Counted from the first letter of the stretch, positions 42,424 to 54,410 are shown. The stretch: DNA of 64,000 nucleotides from Platanthera guangdongensis (GCA_039583875.1 CM077160.1:108453530-108517529); one strand, 5' to 3'. Numbers and translations are program-made. The notes: a model not told the origin generated them from the sequence alone.

Positions 42424-42853
42424 ACTTCTAGACACTATGAGAGACAATATGTATCACCCAGGAAACAATTGGACGGCATCTGTGCGCCGTCATCTCAATG
42501 ATAGTCTCGGCGTCAGTGGCTTAATATCAGAGGCAAAAACATCGAAACCCAAATCATTTATTTCACATCCGCTCCCCGAATGTTCCTGCAGAGCATCGAA
42601 GCCATCCCAAGTACCAGATCCCGTGAAAGGGCCCGACGGTCGAGTCCTCTATGGGGATGAGGAGATCTGTCCCGAGTGGTTGTTGCGCAGCCTCGAAATG
42701 GTCCTTGTGGATTCCGGCGACGTGAAAGATGACCCCGACGAGCTGCCCGATGACGTACCTGATTTCGTGCTACCGGAGGATTCTGGCGACAGAAACAGAG
42801 TGGAGGAGGGTAGAGTCAGCGAGCAGAGCGAGGAAATTGATCCGGACGACTAG
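42424..42853 (+). CDS. O-fucosyltransferase family protein, last coding exon
   Basis: The C-terminal exon reads RDNMYHPGNNWTASVRRHLN, SLGVSGLISEAKTSKPKSFI, SHPLPECSC and VPDPVKGPDGRVLYG, and ends in an acidic tail (DDPDELPDDVPDFVLPED) with stop TAG at 42851-42853. RDNxYHPxxNWT and SKPxSFxSHPLPECSC are typical of the C-terminus of this plant family. The frame is uninterrupted. The exon joins in phase to 4561-5113 across the giant intron. The acidic tail has no assigned function. Confidence 0.85.
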
Positions 42854-44212
42854 AATGGAAATGGCACAGAATTGAATTCGCTCGGCCGGGGCTTGTGATT
42901 TGCTTATTGGAGATCAGAAGGGCTTCAAAACCATTTTTCAAAGTAGGAGTATCCTGATCATTTTTTTTCTTTTTTTTTTAAATAATATCACGGATTAATT
43001 TGTGCATTTAGATTCCAGTTTTTCTAGGGTTTAGGGGTTTATCTTCAACAATTTTGACTAGAATTCAATGTGAATATGGGTTAGATAAATATTTAGTTTA
43101 TAGACAGGCTTCTGACATTTTTTAGTTCAGCTTTTGGTTTTGTTGACCGTTCCCATGAAAATCTTTCTTCTCCTACTGTTTGGAGTTTCTACGGTCAGGA
43201 TTGTTTGAAGCCAATATCGTGTGAACTGGACTGCAAAGCTGCTGAATTTACTATTTCGGACTCGTAGCGCTCATTCCAAATGTTGTTGGTCTTCTATTGT
43301 CGTGCGTGTCATCGTCTGACTCCAGGATTGCCGTGGGACGGTGGCAATGTAAAATTCTCTTAAAAACTATCATTCTATTTTTAACTAATAAAATAAGGAT
43401 GCTGATATCCGTATCGCAATTTTTGCTATTTGTACCGCAATGTTTGCTCGCACTGCCGCTGGTTTTAACATTTCCGTTTTTGGAGCTCTGATGAAGAGGC
43501 AGAGTGAAGATAGCTAGAGGTAGGAGAAGTGGAGAGGATAACTTACAGGGACTTTTTATTTCTCTTCAGCTTATTTTTAGTTTCTTTGTTTAATCTTTTT
43601 TTAGGAATTTTACCTTGCCCAACAAAAAAATTACCAACATCTTGCCTCTTTTTATAGTTTCAGGGAATTGATGGAAACAATTGGTTTGATTGAATGTATA
43701 TTAGTATGATTTTAATTATATTTTCATTAGTTTTTTAGTTGTAGCCTTGTAGGCTATCAAATCTTTAAAACTGCTTTTCAAATTTATGATTGTACTAAAT
43801 TTTTTTATATTTAAATAAGTTTATTTTTCTAAATATTAAAAAATGAAAATATAATGGTGTGTAGATATAAATAATGTTTGCGGATAGCCAATCCTTCAAA
43901 ACTGTGCTTGTGGTTGGCCGTTAGTGTGAATAGTCAAAAGTGTGGTGTTAATATCAGCACCCTAAAATAATAACAAAATCAAAATTAATCTAAATTTGTT
44001 CACTCTTTTCTCCCCTTGTTTGATGTTTTTTTGGGGGTGAGTTCCGACAAAGTACTACTGTCATAGTGTCATAGAATTCCTGTTTGGCCTGGATGAAGTT
44101 TTTTGGGTGAGATCAGACATTCACCATGCCAAACTGAGCCTTGCTCTTTTACCTATAGTATGAAAAGAATATGCTTCATAAAATCGAGCATCTTTGCATG
44201 AGTTACACTCTT
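42854..44212 (+). other. 3' flank of the O-fucosyltransferase gene
   Basis: Contains a possible polyadenylation motif AATAAAATAA near 43388 and otherwise AT-rich sequence with no supported ORF or TE end. The 3' UTR limit cannot be set. Confidence 0.45.
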
Positions 44213-44610
44213 GTTTGATGCTCTCAAGCGGCCTTCGACCGCATCCAGCCCGCCTCTGCGCTGGATTCGCTCAAGCTTGATGATTCGGGCTGCCTTCGGC
44301 TGCATAGAAGTGGACTTCACCCGTTTTCACGCAATCCACCAGTTTGGCGCCGCACCCGCCACTCGCGGCCCCCTCAGAGCTCCATGGTTGTTTGATTTTG
44401 TATATGCGCTCCGGGGGGGGGGGGGGGGGGGGGGGGCGTGTGGCGGGTGCGGTGCCGAACTGGTAGATTGCGTGGAAGCGGGCAAAGCCCGCTTCTGTGG
44501 CCGAAGACCTCTCGGAGCATTATACATGTGTGAAGCCCGTGCGGAATCAGGCGAAGCCTGCCTGGATGTAGCCGAAGACCGCTCGAGAGGATCGAGCACG
44601 GGCGTAGGGT
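44213..44610. mobile_element. Foldback element 1
   Basis: Left arm (44219-44385) and right arm (44437-44605) are inverted repeats of each other: CACGCAATCCACCAGTTTGG pairs with CCGAACTGGTAGATTGCGTG, and outer CTCTCAAGCGGCCTTCG pairs with CGAAGACCGCTCGAGAG. A 24-G run (44413-44436) lies at the centre. Small nested hairpins (GCGGGCAAAGCCCGC, CAGGCGAAGCCTG) occur in the arms. No TSD was established. Confidence 0.65.
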
Positions 44611-44629
44611 GCGAAGATACTCATGTATT

Positions 44630-44870
44630 CTCTACTAATTATATAATTTAATTTAATTTATTTTTAATATATATTATTTTATACATTTTAATTTTATTTA
44701 TTTCTGTTTATTTTAGTTTATATTTATTATTTTATTATTTACTTATTTTATTTATTATTTACTTATTTTACTTTTTATTTTAATATATTATATTATTTAC
44801 TTATGTTTATTTACTATTTATTTATTATTTTAATTTTTTATTATATATATTTATATATATGAAAAAAACA
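44630..44870. repeat. AT low-complexity tract
   Basis: TTTATTATTTA-type sequence over about 240 bp between two foldback elements. Confidence 0.9.
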
Positions 44871-44894
44871 ACTATTCACTCCAGGAGTGTGGCC

Positions 44895-45275
44895 ACATGT
44901 GCAGGTGAAGCCGGCGGCGGTCTGATCGGACCTCACCGACGGGGTCACTGGACGTTGGCGAACCTAGCGGGGATAGGCTGGAGGCGGTCCGGCAAGGCCA
45001 CCGTCGGCGGTGGCCCTAACTGTGAGCGCCTCCGGCCTACCCCCTCTGTGGTCCCAGGCGTTCGGCGATCTCATCGTTGGGATGCAGTCAGGCTCCGCTG
45101 ACGGTGGTAGAGGAGTATTTTTTAAAACTAGCTGTCATGGACATGACCACTTTTGGTGGTGTCCCTGACAAACTACCTCCGGTCTACCCTTGCCGGGTTG
45201 CCGATATCCAGCTACCCCGTCGGTGGGGTTCGATCAAGCCATCTCTACACCTGCCGACGGCGATGGCCTTCATTT
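44895..45275. mobile_element. Foldback element 2
   Basis: GC-rich block whose halves are inverted: CTGATCGGACCTCACCGACG and GGTCACTGGA on the left pair with CCCCGTCGGTGGGGTTCGAT and ATCCAGCTACC on the right; GGCGGTGGCCC is central. Flanked by AT-rich DNA. The ORF-like frames inside are by-products of GC content. Confidence 0.6.
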
Positions 45276-45714
45276 AAATTTTTTTTCAAATGGATCGCCA
45301 GTGAAGCTCGGAGGTAAAACCGTTAGTTTAAATATAACAGACGCATTATAGCAATGCAACGTTTATGTTTATATTAGTATAGATGATCAATTTTATCTTA
45401 CTATTGGTTATTTTTTTTTTTAAAAAAAAACATAGTAACATAAATAGGAAATTTGGGCCTATAAAATAATTTTTATAAGAGAATAATTATATATTAGGAA
45501 GAAAAGTCCAATTTTATACTTAAATTCTTTTTTACCCGTTCAATTTTTTCAATAGTTCACACAATCTTCAAAATAATTTGAAATTGAAAAAAAAACCTGT
45601 TTTAGAAATCAGAAAAACAGATCAAAATGGATTTGAGAAAAGAAAAACCGTTCGGCTCAAATTCATTAATCAAATTTAAACTAGAGTAGGTAACTGAAAA
45701 AACTATTCATTCAA

Positions 45715-46030
45715 TAGCAGTCGTGTCCAAAAAATCTGGTCGGGTCGGGCTGGGACTGAGCTGATCGTGCCCGAGCTGTTTGCCAGCCGGGCTCGGCCTG
45801 GCCCGACATGAGCCGGACTCGGGCTCCCTCTTGAAAAGACGGCTTGTAAGGCCCTCAAGGCCGGGCCTGGCCAGGCCAGGCCCAGGCCGGCCCGATTTTT
45901 CTTTAGGCGGGATTAAAATCCTGCATATTAAAGTTAATAGGTGGGATTTTAATCCCGTCCCGCCTATTTAGGTCTAATCCCGCAGATTTATGCGGGATTA
46001 ATCCTGCCTATTAGAAATCCCGCCACAGGA
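45715..46030. repeat. GGCCCGG-rich and GCGGGATTAA-rich repeats
   Basis: The first half is a run of GGGCTCGG/GGCCAGGCC motifs. The second has at least five copies of GCGGGATTA or its complement TAATCCCGC. No TE ends were defined. Confidence 0.6.
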
Positions 46031-47316
46031 AACCGGTAAAATTTCTATATATTATACGCACCGAAAATTTCTGCGTGTTTAAATAGCCTGGGCCCACCAT
46101 ATTTTCAAAATATTTAGTCATTTTTCTCCTCTCCCGACTCCGTCTGGTCGGTGCCGCACCTCCCATTTTCGAACCCTAAACTTCTCCCTTCCCCAGATCT
46201 CTGCAACCGCTGTCAAAACCTCCTCCCCTCAGCAGGCCCCTATTGCAGCATCCTCCCCACCGCAAAGTCGTCGTTGAAGGCTACAAAACGCCCCATTGTC
46301 GGTTGCTGCCTTAGTCACCCACATGGAAGACTACTAGGGTATGTGCTTCCTGCACTTTTGGTGTTGAACAACTTAGATTGTTGTTGTTGGTTGGGTTTGT
46401 AACACCTGCTCGAAACATCCGGAGGAGAGTCAAAGTGGAACCCTCTCCCCGTTGCCCCCAGCTAGGTTTATATAGAGCAAAACCTAGGATTCCCACGCGC
46501 AAAGCCCCCGAGCCCGTTATTCGTCCGAATATACCTTTACAGTCTCCTCCTATATTCGTGACAAATAACGACAACGTTTCGGGGTGCTGGAGAGTAGACA
46601 AAATAATAATCCAAACTAAACAAAACATTCAGGACAGATCATACTAATTAACAAGATGAGAAAGGTTTTGCCTAAATGGCAAACCGCCACACAGATTCTA
46701 TCCCAAAACATAGTCTGAGTAGTTATTACAAAACAAAACAAAACATGAATTAAACGTTTGATGATTCTACTCATCTAGTAGATCATCGTCATTCATGTCC
46801 AGGTCTACTTCTCCTCCATAATCTCCATCATAGTCTGCAAGAAATTTCATGAGTCAGACTCTATGAATTCACAAACATATGCAGTAACGTTTAAAGTAAA
46901 ATAGCTCTTACTAAATGAGCTTAGCACTTCTAGCAACGGTGAAGTAACTATGTCAGCATCTCATCCAGTCTAACTAGGACTAGTCACGTTATCTTACTCA
47001 TTGTTGATCACTATATGCCTCACCAACACATGTGGGCACACATCACGTGCAACATTATCCTGTGTGGAATAATGTGTTGTGACCAATAATATTTAGATTA
47101 ACATTTACAACGACTTTCAATTCCCAGTTGAATAATTCTTGAATCAACTTACAATGAGAGGACGTTAGGTTATCAGGTGTGGAATAACCAGCATCCAACC
47201 ATCTTGGGTTTTCATCAAAAAATTATTTAGGGTTTTCAGTCTGTTACTTATTAGATGCTTGAATGTTGGCAGCTATAGGCTCGTACGTATCAAAACATAA
47301 ACGTTGGAGGAAAGTT
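46031..47316 (-). other. Possible 3' LTR and flank of copia element A
   Basis: Lies immediately downstream (on the - strand) of element A's pol end. A TATATAAA box on the - strand at 46467-46474 and a terminus-like TGTAACACC near 46398 suggest an LTR, but no second copy is in the window to confirm its ends. Small ORFs here are not recognised. Confidence 0.3.
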
Positions 47317-49079
47317 TCATATTTCTATGAACTTTAATCCCATTTCCCCCGATGTTTTGATTGTGAGAGCTCTATTTAATCTTTTAGTCAAGGCGTCTGC
47401 AACATTATCTTTTGATCTCACATCAACCAGGGTCATAATCCATTGGCTTGTGAGAGAGGTCAACCAGGCCTGTTTCATCCTAAGTTGCCTTCTTTTGACA
47501 TTAAACAAAGTGTTCGTGGCAATCGTTTTAATAGCCTGATTGTTGCAGTAAACTGCAACAAAACTCAGTTTCAGGCTCTACAGTGGAATGTCCATCACCA
47601 AATCTCTTATCCACTCTGCCTCTTCACTAGCTGAAGCTAGAGCATAGAGTTCAGATTGCATAGATGAGAGTGCAATGCACGACTGTCTCTTGGACTTCCA
47701 GGCTACAGCTGCTCCACCTATTGTGAAGAGGAATCCACTAGTAGACTTGCTGTCGTTTACTTCTGAGCACCAAGATGCATCAGAATATCCTTCCAGAACT
47801 AGAGGATGACCGCTATAACATAAAGCATACTATCGGGTGTGCTTTAAGTATCTCATCAGCCTATCAAGGGCATCCCAATGGTCTTGGCCAGGATTGCTAG
47901 TGAACCTACTTAACATGCCGACCGTAAAGGCTATGTCAGGTCTCGTACAAACCATAGCGTACATGAGGCTACCAAGCAGTTTAGAATAATCTAACTGTCG
48001 AACCGCAGCTCCATCATTGGGCTTTAAGCGGTTAGAATAATCGTATGGTGTCTCAGCCGCTTTACGTTCACTGTATCCCCATGTGTCCAACATGGACTGG
48101 ATGTAGTGGCTTTGACTTAGGAAAATGCCATTTTCCCAAAGCTCACTTGCATGCCTAGTATAGTCTCAGCTATACCTAGGTCTTTAATGCTAAAGGTATG
48201 CATTAGTTCTGACTTAACATCATCCACCACAGATTGATCAGAACCAAGAATCAGCATATCATCCACGTACAAGCATATTATGGCGACTTTGTCTGATATA
48301 TGACGTATGTAAAGACATTTGTCCGAGAGTCTCGACATGAATCCCATATTCTTTACAGTATAGTCAAACTTCTCTTGCCATAATTTTGGTGCTTGTTTTA
48401 ATCCGTATAGCGATTTTAATAGCTTACAGACCTTGTTTTCGTGACCGTCTACAATGAAACCTTCAGGTTGACTCATGTAGATCTCTTCGGTCAGATCTCC
48501 GTTCAAGAACGCAGTCTTAACATCCATTTGATGAACACTAAAGTTCTCAATGGCCGAAATAGCAAGAAGAACCCTAATGGTTGCTAAGTGACACACGGGT
48601 GAGTATACATCAAAATAGTCCACTCCGCTTACTTGTGTGAAACCTTTAGCCACCAGGCATGCTTTATACTTAGCTACTCTATCATCGGGATTTAGCTTCC
48701 TTTTCAGAACCCACTTGCACCCTACAGTTTTAGCCCCTTTTGGCTTATTAACTAACGTCCAGGTGTCGTTCTGAAGGAGAGAGTTCATCTCATCCTCAAT
48801 GACTTCTTTCCAGAGTAGGGAATCCCTTGATCTCAACGCTTTCTTAAAGGTAGATGGATCATCCTCAACGTGGTAAGTGACAAAATCACTACCGAATGTT
48901 CTGGGGGTTCTCTCTCTCACTGAAGTCCTCCTAGACTCTAGGCCAGAGTTATCTACCGGAACGGAATAGGAGGTGCTCAGTACTGATTCAGGATCTTTCT
49001 CAGTAATAGTTGCTTGCATACCTGGGATCGTTAAGTTCTTATCTTTGAGGAATTTATCCTCGAAGAACACTGCATCCAT
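47317..49079 (-). pseudogene. Copia element A: reverse transcriptase and RNase H
   Basis: The RT starts near EDEMNSLLQNDTWTLV, with GCKWVLKRKLNPDDRVAKYK, VHQMDVKTAFLNGDLTEEIY, CKLLKSLYGLKQAPKLWQ and the catalytic ICLYVDDMLILG. It continues (48093-47830) with [20 protein letters not shown] and a degenerate RNase H, and ends with SKDNVADALTKRLNRAL and GEMGLKFIEI (47508-47317). Stops and frameshifts separate the three pieces. This is the pol end of a Ty1/copia element other than the SIRE-like B. Confidence 0.85.
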
Positions 49080-49346
49080 AGATTCAATAATTATATTATT
49101 AGACAGGTCTAAGAATCTATCTACAACACTATCTTCAGCATAACCAAAGTAGACACACGTATTGGTCCTAGGTCCAACCTTAGACCGTCTGGGGTCAGGA
49201 ACCCTGATATAGACTATACAGCCTCAGGTCTTAAGTCTAGTTAAAGACCGGGGTCTCTTAAACCAAAGCTCGTAGGGTGTAACCTCTAACTTAGCATGAG
49301 GAACTTTATTCAGAATGTGATTCACAGTCAAGGCTGCTTCTCTCCA

Positions 49347-49922
49347 TTAAGCAGAAGGCATGCCTGCAGTGAGCAGCATAGAGTTCAACATCTCTGTTAA
49401 CGTTCTATTCTTGCGCTCGGCTATGCCGTTAGATTGGGGGGAATAAGGAGCAGTGGTTTCTGCTATGATGCCATGTGAAGCAAGGACGCATCTGAACTCA
49501 CTGGACATATATTCTCCTCCTCTATCACTACTAAATCTCTTTATTTTCATGCTTAATTGGTTTTCTACCCTGGTTTTGAAAAGACAAAACTTTTCAAACG
49601 CTTCGTCTTTAGTTTTAAGCAACGAAATATGACAAAACCTTGTGCAGTCATCTATGAACATGATCATATACTTCCTTCCACCTCTAGTGACAAAACTCTT
49701 GAAGTCACAAATATCGGAATGTATAAGCTCAACAGGTGTTGTGCTCCTAGTAACCGTGTCAAAAGGTTTCCTAGTGATCTTAATCTGAGCACACACTTCA
49801 CATTTTCCAAGAGGAGACTTAGTGTCTAATGTGATCTTGTGAGTTCTAGCTACTTGGAATATTTTCCTGTAGTTTACGTGTCCTAGTCGTTCATGTAGGG
49901 TCCTAGGGCTAACTAAGTTCAA
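49347..49922 (-). pseudogene. Copia element A: integrase
   Basis: HERLGHVNYRKI and CEVCAQIKITRKPF form the HHCC zinc-binding part. The catalytic core shows HSDICDF, FSSDRGGEYMS and APYSPQSNGIAERKNRTLTE, giving the D, D and E of the triad. A TAA stop follows AGMPSA at 49347. The linker to RT (49346-49080) carries at least one more stop. Confidence 0.85.
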
Positions 49923-50215
49923 TTAAATTTGTTGCACTACCTCATTTGTTAGACTCAGACGGTACATCCTATTTTGGACGTAAGCACATCCAAAATAGTG
50001 AGAGTTTACTGACAGAGTCATTCTACCGCTACAAAAGTTAACTGACATACCAGCATCACACAATAAACTTATAGACACTAAGTTAACAGATAAAGAAGGA
50101 ATAAATTTTACATTTTTTAAAATTAAAGACTTACCTGAGGAGAGCATCATAGTTGCGTTCCCCACCTTCAATACGTCAGTTGTTCGTCCATTGGCCACGG
50201 TCACTGATTCTTTTG
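49923..50215 (-). pseudogene. Copia element A: pre-integrase region, cut by element B
   Basis: Reads TVANGRTTDVLKVGNATMML, KNVKFIPSLSVNLVSISLLC and FGCAYVQNRMYRLSL, the segment between protease and integrase in copia polyproteins. It ends abruptly at the B LTR start (50216), so the protease and gag of A lie beyond B, outside the window. A stop (VVQQI then TAA) separates it from integrase. Confidence 0.75.
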
Positions 50216-51084
50216 TGAAAGAAACAGTCCTAATCACCTAGAGGGGGGGGGGGGGTGAATAGGTGACCTATATCTTTTTAACTATAAAGGCAGAAATATA
50301 GTACAATAATTGCAATTTAACAAGTATCACAGCACATCAACCATACAAGCATACATTCATAGAGTGCACACAGGATTTATAGTGGTTCCCCAAGATCTGG
50401 GTACATCCACTTTCTCCCTTTGCCTATCTAGTAGTGTACTAGATTCGGCCTAACTTCTCCACTTCTTCTCAGATCCACAGATCTTACAACTTAGAACCCC
50501 AAACAGGTTCCTATAACTTAGAGTGATCCCACTCCTACCACTCAGGCACAAAGCCCTACCACTTAGTCTTCACCAAGACCTACACTCAGCCTTCAACAAG
50601 GCCTACACTCAGAGAAATGTATTTCCTACACTCAGGCACAAAAGCCCTACCACTCAGCCTTTATAAATATAGGCTTACAACTCAGATCCCTTAGGATCCT
50701 ACAGAAAATAAAGAGTACAAAGATTTATAACTACAACTCTGAAAGAGAGAGATGAGTTGACTGGATTCTTGATGAGTTCTTGGAAGAACATGGCAGAGAT
50801 CAACCTCCCTTGGCTTTCTTCAAAGCTTCTTGAATTAGAACACAATAGGGTTGTATCTCTATGCAGATGATCTTCAATCAACTGCTGTCTTGAGATTCAG
50901 ATCTCAATCTGAATCTAACTTAGCAGCCTGGTTCAATAGCTGTCTTCTTAGAAGGAGCTCTCTCTTTCCTACTACTTAGATCTTCTGTTGAAGGTCTTCT
51001 TCTTAGTTGTGTTATTTTTTACTTCCTTGATTGCTTCAATCAATCAATTCTTCAAAAAATTACTTCTGTCAAAGGAGAAGAGTC

Positions 51085-51092
51085 TTTATATA
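51085..51092 (-). promoter_or_regulatory. TATA box of the B 3' LTR
   Basis: TATATAAA on the - strand, about 160 bases downstream of the palindrome array. The equivalent in the 5' LTR is at 61910-61917. Confidence 0.7.
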
Positions 51093-51250
51093 GACTTTCT
51101 CCAAAGTAACCGGCTGATCCGGTTTCTAACAACTTTCTGACGACTCTGACAGTTGCAGTAGACCGGTTGAAATGGCAGCTGTCAAGTCATCCAGTCACTT
51201 CTTGAATTCTCTGTCACTGTCTGAAAGTGTCGAGACAGATAGTCTTTATG

Positions 51251-51920
51251 TGTCGACACAGATAGACAAAGTGTCGACACAAGTGAACTAAGTGTCGACA
51301 CTAGCCTTGTTGGTGTCGACACAACTCCTTGTGTTGTTGTAACTGTTTATCGACACAGCTTCTTCAGAATGTGTCGACACTGATTCTGTGTGTCGACACA
51401 AGCCTTCTGTTGAATGTGTCGACACTGATTGAGTGTGTCGACACAAGTACTTCTTCTTCAATACTTAGTTAATTTCTGCTGTGTGTCGACACAACTCTTT
51501 TGTGTCGACACAAGCCTTCTTGTATTGAACTTTGCTGAGTGTCGACACAGCCTCCTAGTGTCGACACTTGTACTCGAACATTGTTGAAGTTTGCTGAGTG
51601 TCGACACAGCCTCCTAGTGTCGACACTTGTACTTGAACTTTGTTGAAGTTTGCTGAGTGTCGACACAGCCTCCTAGTGTCGACACTTTTGATGTCGACAA
51701 AGTTCCTCTGGGTGTCGACACTGCTTCTAAGTGTCGACACTGATACTTTAGACAATTCTTCACTGTGTGTCGACACTGCCTGTATGTGTCGACACTTTTC
51801 TTCTGATGTCGACTCTGCTTCTCTGGTGTCGACACAATTACTCCAAGTGTCGACCCAGCTTCTCTGGGTGTCGACACTAGCCTTCTTAAGTGTCGACACT
51901 TTTCTTCTAGATGTCGACAC
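51251..51920. repeat. GTGTCGACAC palindrome array in B 3' LTR U3
   Basis: About 25 copies of TGTCGACA, most within the 10-base palindrome GTGTCGACAC, spaced irregularly by 8-50 bases. One 60-bp block (TTTGCTGAGTGTCGACACAG, CCTCCTAGTGTCGACAC, CTTGTACT) is repeated three times at 51530-51690. Confidence 0.95.
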
Positions 51921-52065
51921 ATGAACTTAGAATCTTTTATGCTTTCCCTGCAACTACTTAACCTGCACAAATAAACTCAAAGCACATCAAATACATCTTG
52001 ATGTATATCATTGAGTAGGGTGAGGCTTCTTCAAATCAGGTACATACATTCCAATGTACCCAACA

Positions 52066-52082
52066 ATCTCCCACTATTTGGA
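52066..52082 (-). other. Element B polypurine tract
   Basis: On the - strand AAATAGTGGGAGAT immediately precedes the LTR start TGTTGGG, a standard copia plus-strand primer. Confidence 0.7.
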
Positions 52083-52340
52083 GAAGTCATAACACTTAGT
52101 CAATGATATACACCATACATAACAAATTTTCAGTATGATGTAAAACAGTATTATATGATAGGGAAAATACTTAAACATGCATGAACAGAACATGTATAAA
52201 CAATTATCTCAGAACAATTAATGTAATAGATTTGAACCATGACACAATGTTCTTACAAATTCTAATATTTTCATTAGTCAAAAGTTTACATAGAATTTAA
52301 TGCAAATGATTACAATTTGTAAACTTAAGAAAATGATATC

Positions 52341-54410
52341 CTATGGCTGCTCTGGTTCCTTGATTACAATCCCCTTTCCTGATTGAATCTTTGCTTGAAC
52401 TAGAGCTTCATTATCATCAGCATTAGCAGGCTTCTTCCCTTTGAGATCCTTCTTTTTCAGCTCTTCAGCCTTTATCTTCTGCCTTTCAAAATAGTGATAA
52501 GCCTTAGGGAAATACTTGCTAGGCTCCTGTGCATTAGGAGGTAGCTTTCCCAGTTTAGCCTTTCTTCTATATTGTACTATGGCCTCTTGCCTATTCTCAT
52601 GTTTTCTCCACTCCAGGTCAGAATACCACTTGCCTTTATCCAGGACATTGTCCTTAGCAGCCTTCCAAGCAGTCAAGATGATATTCCTGGAAGTGGGGCT
52701 CCATTGTTCAAAATCTGGACTTAATTCAGCTTGCTCTCTGAATCTTTTCTTAGATAATTGGGCCTCTTGTTCTTTTAACAAAGCCTCTTGCACTTTTAAG
52801 AGTGCCTCTGGCACAGGCTGGACAACTTTCTCAAGAAATATATTCTGATTACCCTCAGGAGGACTATACATAGACTGTACCTCCTGATGTATCATGTCAA
52901 AATCTGCAGGAGGATATATCACTTGAGCCACTTCATCTTGCTCTCCTCCAAAGTATGCAGGATTTATTCCAGACTCTGCCACATTGTCATCATCACATAA
53001 AGGTGGATATCCAAGGGTGGCTCTGATGGAATTTTAAATCCATTTGGCATGATCAGAGCCTGCTTTGACTAACACCCTCTCCCCCTTTATGACTTCTCTA
53101 ACTATATGATCCTTAAGATCATCTTTCTGGAATCTTATTTGATTATTCAGATAGTTAACTCCATCCTTATAGAAAGGTTTAAACTTCTGAAGCTGTTCAG
53201 TAATAGCCTTCTGTGAATCTTCAAGCACAGTCTTAAAAGCAGTAAGGCTCTCTTGTAACTTCTTATCAAAATCTTCCTTGGCAGTGGCACTTACTGCAGG
53301 CTGTGCAGTACTTATATTTTTCATTTCAGTTACAATGGCATTATGTGAAGCAGTGAGATTATCATTCATCCTTATCTGGTTTTCCAGGACATAGCCTTGC
53401 TTCACTGCCATGTCATCCACTTGGGTTTTTATCTTTTCTTGATGAGTGGCCAAATAGACTACTACATTTCCTCCTTTATGGAAGCAGTCAGTCATTTCCT
53501 TTTTGTTTTGATTCATTTCAAATCTTATAGATTTGATGTCTTGTGCCAGATCAAATTGCAGGGATTTATGTCATTCATCCATATACTTTTCTAGACCTTT
53601 TCTTTGCTCATCTAGCTTAATCTGCAAAGCCACCATCAGTGAACTATAATCAGTAGATGGGGCTGGCTGTGGAGCAATTGTCTGTAGTGCTTTCTTATAG
53701 TTTTGGCTTCTTATCTTGAAGACCTGGAACTTCCTTTTCTTGGCTCTAACAGCCTCTCCATCTTTTGATGCAGAAGTACTGACTATGTCTACTATATCCT
53801 TAGGACTAGGGTGTGAATCCTTCTCAGTCCTGGGTAGCCTTTCAACATCTCTTGGCTCCTCAGTCTACTTGCTTGCAGTTTCCTTTACAATCTCCACATG
53901 CTCCCCCTCAATATTTGCCTTCTCCCCCTCAACAGCAGCTATTTCTCTCTCAAGGTCTGTCTGTACAAGATCAGGGAATAGCTCCTCTAAGGTGAATTCC
54001 TGTTGAGAAGGGGATGAATAATCTCTGATTTCATCAACCACTTTATCAACAACAGATGTGTCCTCCATGACAACATCTTGTGGTTGAGGTTGTATCTGTG
54101 TTTGCTGATGAACATCAGGTAATGAATCAGTCAAAACTTCATCCTCAATAGTGAAATTTAGTTGATTAATTTCAGTGATTACCTCTAGTATGGTTTGAGT
54201 AGCCCTTTCAATCTCTAGTGGAGTTGGCTCTTCCACATGTAGAGGCTCCCCCTGGAGTGGATCCAGGTGAATAGGGCTAGCTGAGGGTAGCTCCCCCTGC
54301 CTCTGAGCATCTTCTTGTATTGCTGGTGACTGTCCAGCATTTCTTCCCTCTTCATCATCAGAACTAAACACCACTTGCTCTTCAGAGCTGCTGGAGGATT
54401 CTTGTGCCAC
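52341..54410 (-). pseudogene. Element B third ORF, C-terminal coiled-coil part
   Basis: Three frames (54410-53865, 53516-53034, 52982-52341) separated by stops. The first is acidic (SSSSSEEQVVFSSDDEEGRN). The second is helical with heptads (EDFDKKLQESLTAFKTVLED, SQKAITEQLQKF), and the third has repeated VQEALLKEQEAQL. Overall this resembles the extra, coiled-coil-rich protein of SIRE-type elements. The function of that protein in plants is not established. Confidence 0.6.

Larger units (their letters stand above)
50216..52065 (-). mobile_element. Element B 3' LTR, 1,850 bp
   Basis: TGAAAGAAACAGTCC to TGTACCCAACA; on the - strand it starts TGTTGGGTACATTGG. U3 contains the GTGTCGACAC array (51251-51920) and a TATATAAA box (51085-51092). 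A 13-G run (50243-50255) is followed by TGAATAGGTGACC near the U5 end. Short repeats with CCTACACTCAG lie at 50540-50640. Confidence 0.9.

Noticed and set aside
44211..44651. 146-codon ORF
   Set aside because: Runs through a 24-G homopolymer in a foldback element; the Gly run is an artefact.
46151..46647. Possible host gene start (83 and 89 codon ORFs)
   Set aside because: No conserved sequence, no second exon found, and the region adjoins a probable copia LTR; left as unassigned.
51251..51920. SalI-type GTCGAC repeats as a restriction-defence or satellite array
   Set aside because: Their presence only within LTR U3 and upstream of ORF3 fits promoter modules better than an independent satellite.
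51469..51970. Repetitive ORFs with VSTLGGCVDTQ-type repeats, also at 62189-63371
   Set aside because: Translations of the GTGTCGACAC array; open frames result from a stop-free repeat and lie in LTR U3.
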